DNA from: Cheilinus undulatus
Taxonomy: Eukaryota > Chordata > Actinopteri > Labriformes > Labridae
Assembly: GCF_018320785.1 (NCBI RefSeq)
Contig: NC_054878.1
Coordinates: 44,256,429 to 44,320,428, forward strand
DNA length: 64,000 nucleotides
Direction: 5' to 3'
The notes below the pieces were generated by a model, which worked only from the letters and a program-made list of their open reading frames with translations, had not been told where the DNA came from and did no database searches. The stretch's first letter is position 1. Each line of letters opens with the position of its first letter. The translations under genes and the position numbers were made by a program. Of the stretch, positions 46,601-64,000 are shown in pieces.

Positions 46601-49460
46601 CATCGATGTCTTTCTTCAACTCGGAGCATTCATCTTCTAGCTTACGTTTCTTCGCCGTGAGATCTGCATTCAGCTCCTCTTCATCTTCCAGGCGTTCTGT
46701 CATCTCTTTCAGCTTGGCCTCCAGCTGAATCTTGCTTTTTATCAGCTGCTCACACCGTTCTTCGGCGTCTGTGAGTGTGTCCTGCTCAGCCTGAATCTGC
46801 AGAGTCAGATCGTTCTTCTCTTGGAGAACAGTCACGATCTTCTCTTCCAGTTCCTTCCGTCTTGCTTCGGATTTCTCCAGCGCTTCTTTCAGCTTGTTGA
46901 ACTCATCCTTCATGTTGGCCATCTCCTTCTCAGACTCAGCGCTCTTCAGAAGAGGTTTGATCTTGAAGAACAGCTTCATCCATGGCCAGTTCTTGACACC
47001 CAGAAAGGAGCGTAGGTTCCACTGAATGACCATCAGGGCATCTCTGCGCTCCACAAGCTTTGCAAACTCAGCTCTCATTAGGATTGCCCGGGCATTAGCC
47101 TGGATCCTGGTGATGATGCGAGAGAGTTGCTCGTCTCGCATCTCTTCCAGCGTCCCCAGCAGACCAGCTTTGAAAAAGACTTTGGTGTGGCCAAACTTGT
47201 ACTGGGTGTGGTCGATGTCCAGTGATCCCAGCAGCTTTTCTGCACTCTTCTTGCAGTCGATGAACTGACCTTCAGGAATCGCAGAGGCATTCAGGATCCT
47301 GTACCGCTGTTTGAAGTCACCGTAGAGCACCCTGTTTGGGAAACCCTTCCTACAGATTCGGATGCCTTCCAGGACGCCGTTACAGCGCAGCTGGTGCATC
47401 ACCAGGCAGTTGTCCATGATCCCTGGAGTTTTACTCTCATTAGGAATCAGACAGCGGACAAAGTGGGGATGTGTTGTCTTCAGGTTGCTCATCAGCTTGT
47501 TCAGGTTTTCCCTGTGAAGTGCAGACACAGTCTGGAATGAGGAACCTTTCTTCTTGGCTCCTTTTCCACCTCCTTTGTCTCCACCGTCTGCTCCTGTATA
47601 GCTCGAAAACAGCATGCTAAGAAGCTTCAGCGCTGATTTCTGGTAAAGACCAACCACTGTTTCATTCAGAGGATCTTTGTTTTTGACTAACCAGTTGCCG
47701 ATGTTGTAGTCCACCGTGCCAGCGTAATGAACCAGGGCAAAATGAGCCTCTGCTTTCCCCTTTGCAGCCCTCGGCTTCTCAAACATCTTGTTCTTGCCCA
47801 GATGATTATCATAGAGCTTGGATTTGAAGGTCTGGTCGCTGGCTTTTGGAAACATGCATTCTTCCTCAAGAATTGACAGGATGCCCAGCGGTTTCTCGAT
47901 GAGGTCAATACAAGCCTGCAAGTCCATCCCAAAATCAATGAACTCCCAATCAATGCCTTCTTTTTTGTACTCTTCTTGCTCCAGAACGAACATGTGATGG
48001 TTGAAAAACTGTTGCAGTTTCTCGTTGGTGTAGTTGATGCACAGCTGCTCAAAAGTGTTGAAATCAAAGATCTCAAATCCAGCAATGTCCAGCACTCCTA
48101 TGAAGTACTGACGATGCTGTTTGGTGTCCAGGGATTGGTTGATCCTCACCACCATCCAGTTGAACATCTTTTCGTACACTGACTTTGCCAGAGCACCGAG
48201 GGCGTAGTAGACTTGGTCCACACTTTGGCCTTTGGTGACATATTCATTTCCCACCTTTACTCTAGGATGGCACAGCCCTTTGATAAGGTCGGCAGAGTTC
48301 AGCCCCATTAGGTACGCTGATTTATCTGCAGCCTCGGTCCCATCTGGCTCTGCCTGCTCCTCACGCTGCTTTTGCTTGAACTTCATGTTGCCGTAGTGCA
48401 TGATGGCACCAGTCAATTTATAGACGCCCATCTTCTCCTCCGAAGTGAAACCGAGCACATCGAAGGCGCTGTCGGTGGCCATCAGCTCCTCGGCGTCGTT
48501 GATGGAGGCGACTGTTACCTCTCCTTGGGAGATGTAAGAGTAGTCATATGGGTTATTAGTGATCAGCAGCATGTCCAGCAGCTCTGGCTTCTGATTGGAC
48601 AGGATCTGGTAGAAGATGTGGTAGTTCCTCTCAGCCTTGAGCTGAAAGGTTACACGGGACTTCTCCAGCAGGTACGTCTCGATGTCAGCAGACGACAGCT
48701 TGCCGCTCGTACCAAAGTGAATTCGGATGAATTTACCAAAACGTGACGAGTTGTCGTTTCTTAATGTTTTGGCGTTGCCGAAAGCCTCCAGGGCGGGGTT
48801 AGCCTGGATGATTTGATCCTCCAGTGTCCCCTTACTGGTGTCTCTTTTGCCTCCACCGACCGCTGCGATGCTAGCAAAGTACTGGATGACTCTCTTGGTG
48901 TTCACAGTCTTCCCCGCTCCGGATTCTCCGGTGATGAGGACGGACTGGTTCTCCCTGTCAGTCAGCATGTACTGGTAGGCGTTATCAGAGATAGAAAAGA
49001 TGTGCGGGGGAGCCTCGCTCCTCTTCTTCCCCCTGTAAGCCGCCACCACCTCAGCATCATAGACAGGAAGCCACTTGTAAGGGTTGACGGTGACGCAGAA
49101 GAGCCCAGAGTAGGTGTAGATCATCCACGCTGCGTAACGCTCTTTGAGGTTAAACAGCACGGCGGGCTCGTGCAGGAAAGTGAACATCGCCATGTCTTCG
49201 ATTTTATCAAATTTGGGCGGGTTCTGGGGGTGGACGTCAGATTCTTTCACCGTCACTGTTGTTCCATCCTCTTTCTTGACCGTCACACTCCCTCCATCTT
49301 TGCTCTGGATTTGTCCCTTCACATATTCCACTTTATCGTCCACTACGAAGCATTCGGTTTTGATGTCAAAAGCTCGGGTCTGGGACTCCAGTCGCTCCTT
49401 TTCTGACTTCCTCAAGAAAGGAGCCGCCTTCCCGAACTCGGCCATCAGAGCATCACCCAT
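43659..49460 (-). CDS. Sarcomeric myosin heavy chain, coding sequence in one exon
   Basis: An uninterrupted frame of 1933 residues, the normal length of muscle class II myosin heavy chains. Motor landmarks are intact: P-loop GESGAGKT (178-185), switch [12 protein letters not shown] (about 235-245), switch [10 protein letters not shown] (458-465), Lys/Gly-rich loop 2 (about 624-640), SH2 and SH1 cysteines (693 and 703), a light-chain-binding IQ-like helix (about 780-830) and the Pro hinge near 836. From about 840 to near the end is the heptad-repeat rod. The C-terminus (GLDE) and [10 protein letters not shown]-type motor sequence suit slow/cardiac-like or other sarcomeric types; I do not assign a named paralogue. 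The start [14 protein letters not shown] is 30 codons inside a longer open frame and matches the family. Vertebrate sarcomeric MYH genes usually have nearly 40 exons, so this looks like a retrocopy. With no stop or frameshift in 5.8 kb, it appears to be maintained by selection. Confidence 0.95.
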   Translation of the reverse strand: MGDALMAEFGKAAPFLRKSEKERLESQTRAFDIKTECFVVDDKVEYVKGQIQSKDGGSVTVKKEDGTTVTVKESDVHPQNPPKFDKIEDMAMFTFLHEPAVLFNLKERYAAWMIYTYSGLFCVTVNPYKWLPVYDAEVVAAYRGKKRSEAPPHIFSISDNAYQYMLTDRENQSVLITGESGAGKTVNTKRVIQYFASIAAVGGGKRDTSKGTLEDQIIQANPALEAFGNAKTLRNDNSSRFGKFIRIHFGTSGKLSSADIETYLLEKSRVTFQLKAERNYHIFYQILSNQKPELLDMLLITNNPYDYSYISQGEVTVASINDAEELMATDSAFDVLGFTSEEKMGVYKLTGAIMHYGNMKFKQKQREEQAEPDGTEAADKSAYLMGLNSADLIKGLCHPRVKVGNEYVTKGQSVDQVYYALGALAKSVYEKMFNWMVVRINQSLDTKQHRQYFIGVLDIAGFEIFDFNTFEQLCINYTNEKLQQFFNHHMFVLEQEEYKKEGIDWEFIDFGMDLQACIDLIEKPLGILSILEEECMFPKASDQTFKSKLYDNHLGKNKMFEKPRAAKGKAEAHFALVHYAGTVDYNIGNWLVKNKDPLNETVVGLYQKSALKLLSMLFSSYTGADGGDKGGGKGAKKKGSSFQTVSALHRENLNKLMSNLKTTHPHFVRCLIPNESKTPGIMDNCLVMHQLRCNGVLEGIRICRKGFPNRVLYGDFKQRYRILNASAIPEGQFIDCKKSAEKLLGSLDIDHTQYKFGHTKVFFKAGLLGTLEEMRDEQLSRIITRIQANARAILMRAEFAKLVERRDALMVIQWNLRSFLGVKNWPWMKLFFKIKPLLKSAESEKEMANMKDEFNKLKEALEKSEARRKELEEKIVTVLQEKNDLTLQIQAEQDTLTDAEERCEQLIKSKIQLEAKLKEMTERLEDEEELNADLTAKKRKLEDECSELKKDIDDLELTLAKVEKEKHATENKVKNLTEEMASQDENIMKLTKEKKSLQEAHQQTLDDLQSEEDKVNSLTKAKVKLEQQVDDLEGSLEQEKKVRMDLERSKRKLEGDLKLNQESLMDIENDKQQLEEKLKKKDFEVVQINSRLEDEQVASVQLQKKLKENQARIEELEEELDAERAARAKVEKQRSDLSRELEDISERLEEAGGATSAQVEMNKKRDAEFQKLRRELEESTLQHEATAASLRKKHADSVAELGEQIDNLQRVKQKLEKEKSELKLELDDLSSNMESVVKAKSNMEKMCRSMEDNMNEFKSKYEEAQRAINDLTTQRAKLLTENGEFGRQLEEKECLISQLTRVKMSYNQQVEDLRRQLEEEVKAKNALAHAVQSARHDCDLLREQFEEEQEAKAELQRALSKSNTEISAWRTKYETDGIQRTEELEEAKKKLVQRLQEAEEAIEAVNAKCSSLEKTKHRLQNEIEDLMLDLERSNAASAALDKKQRAFDKVMAEWKQKFEESQCELESSQKESRSLSTELFKLRNAYEESLDQLETMKRENKNLQEEISDLTDQLGEGGRSAHELEKIRKQLEQEKAELQSALEEAEGSLEHEESKILRAQLEFNQVKADMERKLAEKDEEMEQAKKNYQRMLESLQSSLESETRSRNEALRVKKKMEGDLNEMEIQLSQANRQAADAQKQLKSLQAYLKDSQLQLDDAQHGNDDLRENIALLERRHNLIQAELEEVRAALEQTERSRKLAEQELTEATERMQLLHSQNTSLINQKKKHEADLLHLQTEIEEAIQENRNAEEKAKKAITDAAMMAEELKKEQDTSAHLERMKKNMEQTIKDLQHRLDEAEQIAMKGGKKQLQKLEARIKELENELEAEQKRGTESIKGVRKYERRIKELTYQTEEDRKNMARLQDLVDKLQLKVKSYKRAAEEAEEAANGNMAKLRKLQHELEEAEERADIAESQVNKLRAKTRDGSSKKGLDE

Positions 49461-49562
49461 GGTGGAGGGTGGAGGATCACTGCAGGCAGCAGAGGGAGTG
49501 GTCTGAGTCTGTTCTCTGGTGAATCTGAAGCAGCACTGCAGACTCTCCACAGGAGGAGGATG

Positions 49563-49570
49563 CTTTTAAA
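49563..49570 (-). promoter_or_regulatory. TATA-like element upstream of the myosin
   Basis: TTTAAAAG on the minus strand, about 105 bases upstream of the ATG, could set a start giving a 70-80 base leader. Alternatively, CTCTGCTGCCTGCAG, an acceptor-like sequence ending 19 bases before the ATG (49480-49481), suggests that a 5' UTR intron remains. The sequence cannot decide between these. Confidence 0.4.
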
Positions 49571-52500
49571 GACCTCCTGAAGACCAAATTAGGAGAGATC
49601 TGCTGGAAAGAAAGGAGCATTGATGCTAAATTGGATGTGAATGCATCATGAGGGCAAATTCAGGACCTTTGGCTGTGAGTGTCCATTTTAGGAGGAGCTT
49701 ATCTGTCTGCTGATATGGCCTCCCTATGCTACCTATCACCTCCTAACGCCTCCTATCACCTCCTGATTCCTCTTCATTTAGACTCCACTCATGCTGTCTG
49801 TGGACATCTCCTCTCTACTGCACATCCTCCACCCTTTATTCTACAGCACAGTCCCTTGGTTAAATTTAAAACTTCATTCAACAGCTACTTCTTTTTATTA
49901 TGCCTCTCTGAATCATATCATGGCTGGAGGGGAAAACATTTTAAATAACCTTTTTTTTCAGTTGACAAAGCCACATGCCTTCATAGTTGCAGGATAAAAT
50001 CAAATCAGGCTCAAGAATAGAGGAAATTCTAAATGATTTGACACAGGCAGCTGGTGTTTGAGCGTTGGATTTTCATTTGCTCCAGTTATCATCCTGAAAT
50101 TTGATTTCAGACCTTTTTTTTTTAACTAAAAGGAGAAGTACAGCAGTTGACTGGTTTCAGTTTCAGCCTGACTAATGAGGGAATCCAGGGGAAAACCTGG
50201 TTTTAAATGTAGGTTGTTTGCAGTCACCTGATCCAGAATGTCCACTGCTCCATGCTGCATCCTGGAGCAGATTTTACCAAGAGTACTCTGATGCAGACAA
50301 ATTGGCCAACATACATCAAATCCATACCGGAAGTCTCAACCGGAAGTCTGTACGTCTAAGGTTAGGCTTAGGTATTAAAACCCGAGTAGTTAGGTTCAGG
50401 GTAAGGCAGTGGGGAAGGTGATATATTTGAGATCCAGCACCAAGGCTTAGGCTTAGGCGCGAACAAGACTGACAACCACTGGCAGCTTGGATGTATAGCG
50501 ACGCCCATGTAGGCCATCTTGACTGCAGTTGGGTCCCTCTCAATTTTACTGCCTCATTTTTTCAGGATTTTGAAGCTCAATTTCACAAATTTAGAGATTT
50601 TTTATTTGACCGAAATTTGATTTAGGGGTTCATAACACAGTGACCGGTCATACAGCAAACTTAAATATACACAGGGTCTAAACTACGGCAAAAATGTATT
50701 GAACCAAAGCGGACCACTTTGTAGAAAGGGACCATACACTAGCAGCTTGTCAAGGCATTAGATGGAGGCTTTTTTATTTCCTGCCTGCTGCTGTTTCTCT
50801 GTGACTTTTAAAGCTTTTGCCTGAATATTTCACTACTTTCAGGACATGAAAATAGCTTAATATTTAAGAATATTTATAGTTTCACACTTTGAATGGTCCT
50901 AAATAGATCAAAACATGTTTTTCTGGAAGTGTTTATGCGGAAATCACTGCTTGCCTTCCCAGGTTAGTTCTCTGCCGCTGCTTCACATCATCTGCAAAGA
51001 GCCTTTAATGGAGATGCTGATTATTTAGTTAGCTATGGTCTGATAAGTCAAACTGACTTTAGTAATAATCTCAGAATGACAAATGGTGTTTTTTGATGTA
51101 TTAAAATGAAGATTAAAGTCTAAAATCACTGCAAGGTAAATTTAAAAAAATGTTATTGCAAAAAACAAATTCACAGAGTCCTCATTTTTTGTACTGGTTT
51201 TGCTCCTTTATAAATAAAACTGCTGATATTCATCTGTTCTCTGTACACTGAGGATGATTTCACAGACTCTGAAGTCCAGGACTGTCATTTAGAAATGTTG
51301 CGTAGGTGCAAACCAGAGCCTGATGTTGGCGTATGCCACTTCCCTGCCAAGAGTATGTGGTTCACTAAAAAGAGACCTGGTGGTCAAATGTGTGCAAGGT
51401 AGATTTACCAGAGTACATTTTACTCAAATAGACTAAAAAATCACTGTGAAAAATAAAAAAATTCATCCCAGCATATTTGGAGTAAAATTCTCTCTGCTTG
51501 CAGAGTAATATTTCAGAGTTGTTTTTACTCTATAAATGTGATTTTTTTTTTTTACTCTAAATGACGACTATGTACTCCACAGGGAAAAAAATTAAAATAA
51601 CTCTACAGTAATTGACTCTGTACAGTGTTGTATCTAGTCCTTTCAGAGCTATCTAGAGTATATCTTGAAAAATAATAGAACGATATTTTCATCAAAAAAA
51701 TTGAGTATAGTTGGACTAAAATACTTGCAAAAATATCAGTCATATGTCATAATAGTGCTAAATCTGGCAGGGAAAAATGAACATAACCGGTACCCGAATG
51801 AAGAGCCGTTTGGGAGCAGAAAGAGTCAAACTAAATGATCCGGATCACTGGAAACAGCCAAATTCCCATCACTACTGAGTTATAGCTTCAGTGGGTGTAG
51901 TTGATGTTTTATTCCAGCAGAATTTCCTCTGTGTTTTTACTCCAACTCTGGCGGTGGATGGTAATAAATGCACTCAAAAAAGAGCAAATTTTACTACTTT
52001 TAAGTAAAATATTTTTTTACTCAGGAAAAATGACTCCCCAGATTTTAATGATGTGAGCACCTGTTTCATCATGTTACGATAACAAACAACATTTCAGATA
52101 TCACAAAATCTGCTGAGATACAATATTGATATGATTCAATAAAGGAGCCTATGATCGATACCAATTTATACTGATATTTCACACTGTTAGAGAAAAAAGT
52201 ATTTATTATTACTGTATTTTATAAAAGAAACCTCTTTTATCTAAAAGAACACACTACAGTAATACAGTAATTCACTACAGTAGTATGTGTTATTTCATAA
52301 ATGTGTAATTATTTAAAATTCAGAACCACAGTTACTTTACGTACCACACATTTTTATTTCTTCATCTCCTCAGTTCACTAAAGCACCAATATGGGCTTCA
52401 TCTACAACCTTTCATCAACATTGTCACATTTTTGGCCTGTTTTTCTATCTTTTTTTCTGACATATTTATTTGTATCGCACTGCAAAATATCGCCATATTA

Positions 52501-54165
52501 GTGTATCTGCTTTCTAACACCCCTAGTATTTCCTCTTTTAGAGAACTGAAACTCTGCAGATGTATAACCCCACTGAGCTGACATGGAGCCTTCCTCTCAG
52601 TGTGTGTGGTTTAAAGAGTGTCGGATAGAAGAGTGTCAGTGAGGGGCTGAAGCATGTCTCTTTATCTCTGACAGTTTGGACTCGTCAGCTCTGGAAATAG
52701 AAACCAGCTCGACTTTAATCTGATGTTATCTCTGTCACTCAACGGCGTGGGACACTTCAGTCTGCAGCGCTTTAAACATCCTTGTAGGATGATCAGTGAC
52801 AAAACTAAGAACAAACTCCATGTTTGTGAGCAAGGGGAGGCAGTCCTGAGAGAGGAATGTATTTAATAATAAGTAATTACCTTTCTTATTTCATTAGCAA
52901 AGAATTTCAGCGCTTTTTTTCAGAGACATTAAAGCCACAAAAATGTGCTGGCATGTTCATTATACAATAAATAAGCCAATAGCATTTATTTAGTTGAAGC
53001 AGGCATCTGTAATCTCTTAAAATATGCATTGTGCCACCATAGAGCTTTTCCTAGCAATGTTAATGCAACATAGAAGAACGTTTAATGGAGTGTCACCAGG
53101 TAATTAAGCACCAGTTAAAGGGGACATATTATGAACAAAAATATGTGCCCCTGATCTGTCTACAATCCCCTCAAGTACCAGAATCTTCTCCTGTGTTTAC
53201 ACTGATCAAATGAGCTGGACTTTGGGGTCAAGTGTACTCAGATCTGGGCCCAGATCCCAAATGTGAAACCAGTCTAATTTGGAATTAGTGGCAAATGTCA
53301 GGTGGTGCAACCACAAATGCAGTAAGACTTACTTTGGGACCAACCCGAATAAACCATCATGTATATATTTACTGTTACGGCGGTGGTTACAGTTGAGATC
53401 ATCAGTTTATGAGGACTGACAGTAGTAGTCAATTTTGATTTGTAATGCAGAGTTTTAGGTAGTTTATGGTTAACAGAGCACAGGTTAGTGATTTGTTTGG
53501 ATGATTCGTTGGGAAGGATGGTGATTGGCTGTTGTAGCAGCTAATGTGCTAACAAGCTAACTTAGAGCTAATGGAGCTAACGTGAAGTTAAGTGCTGGTT
53601 TTTTTTAAAATGCACACATATATTGTGCGACTGTGTGTAAGGAACAGCTCACAGCTTTAATGAAATGTGTTTAAACCACTTACACAAAGACAAATGAGAG
53701 TGACTTTGTCAGTCATTACCAAAGTCTGGTCATGAGTATTATTCATGTTTCATAATATAATCATCTTTATTTATTTACATCAGTTTTCCTTATCAAAATT
53801 TATGTAAAATAAAAAAAAAAACATTCAACCCATATGTGCAAAGTCACATTCTGTGTGAAATGTGCAAGTTTTCAACATTTTATCCTCGTCTGAAGTTAAA
53901 AAACAAACAGGGAAATTAAGAGCTGTGTAATATTCAACATTTAGATTATAGGATCATAGGAAAATTATCCAAACAATGACTGACATTCGGACAGAAAGAA
54001 ATGGAGTACAAATCAGTCACAATACTGCCAAGTCCGTCTTTGTTTTGCATATTTCTTGCTCTTAAATGTTTCAGATCAAACAAGTTCTATTATTAGAGAA
54101 AGGGGACTCAGGGAAATACACAATGCAGTTTGGAAATGATGATTTCATTCACTAAGGAGAAAAAA
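49571..54165. other. Intergenic between myosin and the Tc1 remnant, no gene seen
   Basis: About 4.6 kb with no recognised exon. A GTTAGG/CTTAGG-rich patch lies at 50350-50460. Degenerate TTTACTC/ACTCTA words (51400-52040) look like old repeat. TTAAAGGGGACATATTATGA near 53115 is a phrase common in fish repeats. Upstream myosin control elements may lie in the first kilobase but were not identified. Confidence 0.45.
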
Positions 54166-54690
54166 GCCATCCAAATCTACCCGGCCCTATGAAAAAAGTA
54201 ATTGCCCCCCCTTCCCTTGTTAAATCATGAATTAACTGCAATAAACCTCATTTTTTGGAAATCTGAGTTCAATTTAACTATCCACACCCAGGCCTGATTA
54301 CTAAGAACAAATGAGAAACAAAGTGATTGGCATCTGTTGGTCTGGAAAGGGTCACAAAGATGTTTTGGAGGCTTTGGGACTCCACCCAACCATTGTGAGA
54401 GCCATTACCCACAAATGGAGAAAACTTGGAACAGTAGTCCAGGGGATCACAGAAGATCCCAGAACAACATCTTAAGACCTGCAGGCCTCACTGACTCAGT
54501 TAAGGTCAGAGTTCATGATTTAACCATAAGAAAGACACTAGACAAAAATGAGAGTTCCAAGGCCAAAACCACTGCTGAACAAAAAGAGCAGAAAGGCTCG
54601 CCTCACATTTGACTAAAAACATCTTCATGACCCTCAAAACTTTTGAGGAAATATTCTGTGGACAAACCAAAAACAGAGTTTCCCCTTAAA
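54166..54690 (+). mobile_element. Tc1-like transposon remnant, family 4
   Basis: The left end GGCCCTATGAAAAAAGTAAT followed by TGCCCCC is a known fish Tc1-type terminus. CTTTGGGACTCCACCCAACC, GTGAGAGCCATTACCCACAA and GACCTGCAGGCCTCACTGAC are decayed transposase-region words. The 3' half is missing. The short fragment at 7006-7110 is the same family. Confidence 0.7.
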
Positions 54691-55011
54691 ATGAGATTGT
54701 TGTTTAAAAATGGCACTTTGTATTAACTCGGGTTACCTTGGTCTAATACTCAAATTTGTTTGATGATCTGGGACATTTAAGTGTACCACATTACTATGAG
54801 TTGTTTTTGTCAGGTACGGCTCTCTAGCACTTGTGTATATCCTGATTGTGCAGGCGGAGCATCCACATTGCATACCCATGCCAAAGTCCACCTCTTCCGA
54901 CCCAAAAATGGGGCACACCAATCATGCTCGGGCAAGGTACAGATGGCCTATGACAGCTTAATGTGATACAAAATTATTCTTGGATTTCTGTCTACACTGA
55001 TGATAGGAGTT

Positions 55012-55017
55012 TTTATT
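55012..55017 (-). terminator. Candidate poly(A) signal of pak6
   Basis: AATAAA on the minus strand, about 315 bases past the pak6 stop codon. No other evidence supports it. Confidence 0.35.
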
Positions 55018-55331
55018 TTCTGGGTTGTGACTCTTATTCTTTTTGATGAAATGTTTTTTATCAAGAATCGATGTCTAAAATATTTTCCTTGTTCTCTTGC
55101 ATGAAGACGATCTTTGTGAACAGAAACTACAAATATTTAAATACTATTTCAGCAGCGTCAATGTGAACCAAGTCAGTGGTTCTTTCACAATAAAATTCCC
55201 TGACAGGAAATGATCAGCCCAACTGTCAAAATAAAGTCCAGGTTGTTTTTAAGTCCTTATAGGTGACATCAGTAGGCATTAAAACAAAATGTCCCAAAGC
55301 TGGATGTCAGAGTTCCCATCCGGGTATGCAT

Positions 55332-63204
<7,873 letters not shown>

Positions 63205-63735
63205 GCAGTGTTAATTTCTTCGACTAAAACTATGACTAGAAATGTTCAACAGCCTTTTTTCCATGACAAAAACTAGACTAAGACTAACAAAAATAGATCT
63301 TTCATGACTAAAACTGACAAAAAGTAAGTTTATTTTTCATCAGAATGACTAAAACTAGACTGAAGTGTAATTTAGTTTTAGCTGGACATTTAAAATCTCT
63401 GATATTTCTCCACAGTAGGTTAATCTGTCAAAAACAATCCATCTATAGCTATTCTGTCTCTCAGCTGTAGAAAGCAGGGACCCCAGGTTTGGAAGAGAAC
63501 ACACTACCATGATTTGGTACCAGACTTAGGCAAGAAAATAAATTCTTGGACTACAAGTAAAGACTAAAATGTGAGGACTTTTTACGAAGTACAACTAGAC
63601 TAAAATGTTTTTTCAGTTTTCATAGACTAAAACTAGACTAAAACTAAAAAGTTTAGAAATGTGACTAAAACTAAAAGACATTTTGTTTAAAGACTAAGAC
63701 TAAAATTAAAAATAGCTGCCAAAATTAAAACTGCA
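63205..63735 (+). repeat. GACTAAAACTA-type dispersed repeat, copy 3 (longest)
   Basis: Dense in ACTAAAACTAGACTAAAA and similar. Shares AATAGATCTTT and ACTAAAATGTGAGGACTTTT with 27170-27580, and AGCTGTAGAAAGCAGGGA with 57030-57290. It is non-coding. The final 265 bases of the window hold nothing that I recognise. Confidence 0.65.
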
Positions 63736-64000
63736 GTGAAGTAACTTTAGGGTTCTGTTTTCTAACGCTCTATCTTGTAAACCTAAAGCTAAAGTTAGTT
63801 AACTTCCTGTTGCAAAAAAGCTGTCGTTATTTAATTTAAAGCAGAAAAGGAGTCAAGAGTTGAGGCAGCAACTTAGAGACAAAAAAACGCTTGCTATGCA
63901 TCACAGAGTGAATGCAAATGGCAATAAAGAATGGGAAAAGATCACTTTTCAATGTTTCTTTAAATTAGTGATCCAACAAAAACTGCCTTGCAACCTATTT

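Noticed and set aside
43659-49460. A myosin intron microRNA of the miR-208/499 type
   Set aside because: The coding region has no introns, so no such host intron exists here.
49461-49550. Upstream in-frame ATG of the myosin (30 extra residues)
   Set aside because: The extra residues match no myosin N-terminus, while [14 protein letters not shown] does. Part of the extension may also be intron or UTR.

Overview
The window is nuclear DNA of a ray-finned fish, most likely a percomorph teleost (inference). It has spliced vertebrate genes with short introns, and much of the rest is teleost-type repeats: Tc1-like transposons, hAT and piggyBac-like MITEs, a truncated LINE, and the common fish retroposon that ends in GGATAAGC and ATGGATGG. 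I saw no bacterial-type features, CRISPR arrays or convincing tRNA/rRNA genes.

Genes in order: (1) mthfd1-like, plus strand, 1996-5260, eight exons, 5' end off the window; it stops after the dehydrogenase/cyclohydrolase domain. (2) zbtb25, minus strand, 11588-13091, with a probable first non-coding exon in a CpG promoter near 17.8 kb. (3) zbtb1, plus strand, first exon near 22.7-22.9 kb and one coding exon at 27860-29878. (4) an InaF-motif gene (inafm2-like), minus strand, two exons, 40328-41491. (5) a full-length sarcomeric myosin heavy chain, minus strand, 43659-49460, whose whole 1933-codon reading frame is one exon. (6) pak6, minus strand, 55332-62571, last six coding exons, 5' end off the window.

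mthfd1, zbtb25 and zbtb1 keep the order and orientation I recall for human 14q23. inafm2 and pak6 match a cluster I recall at human 15q15. The intronless myosin lies between the two conserved blocks or inside the second one.

The spaces between genes and many introns are filled with transposable elements, several of them nested. The clearest are an inverted-repeat element split by a Tc1 that is itself split by a hAT MITE (8.5-11.35 kb), and a retroposon split by a hAT-like element carrying a piggyBac-like MITE and a LINE fragment (13.2-16.5 kb, in the zbtb25 5' intron). The genes share no pathway: folate metabolism, two BTB zinc-finger regulators, a small membrane protein, a muscle motor and a group II PAK kinase. 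The strongest leads are the intronless myosin and the single-domain mthfd1. Exon borders come from splice-site consensus and remembered family sequence, not from transcripts or alignment.
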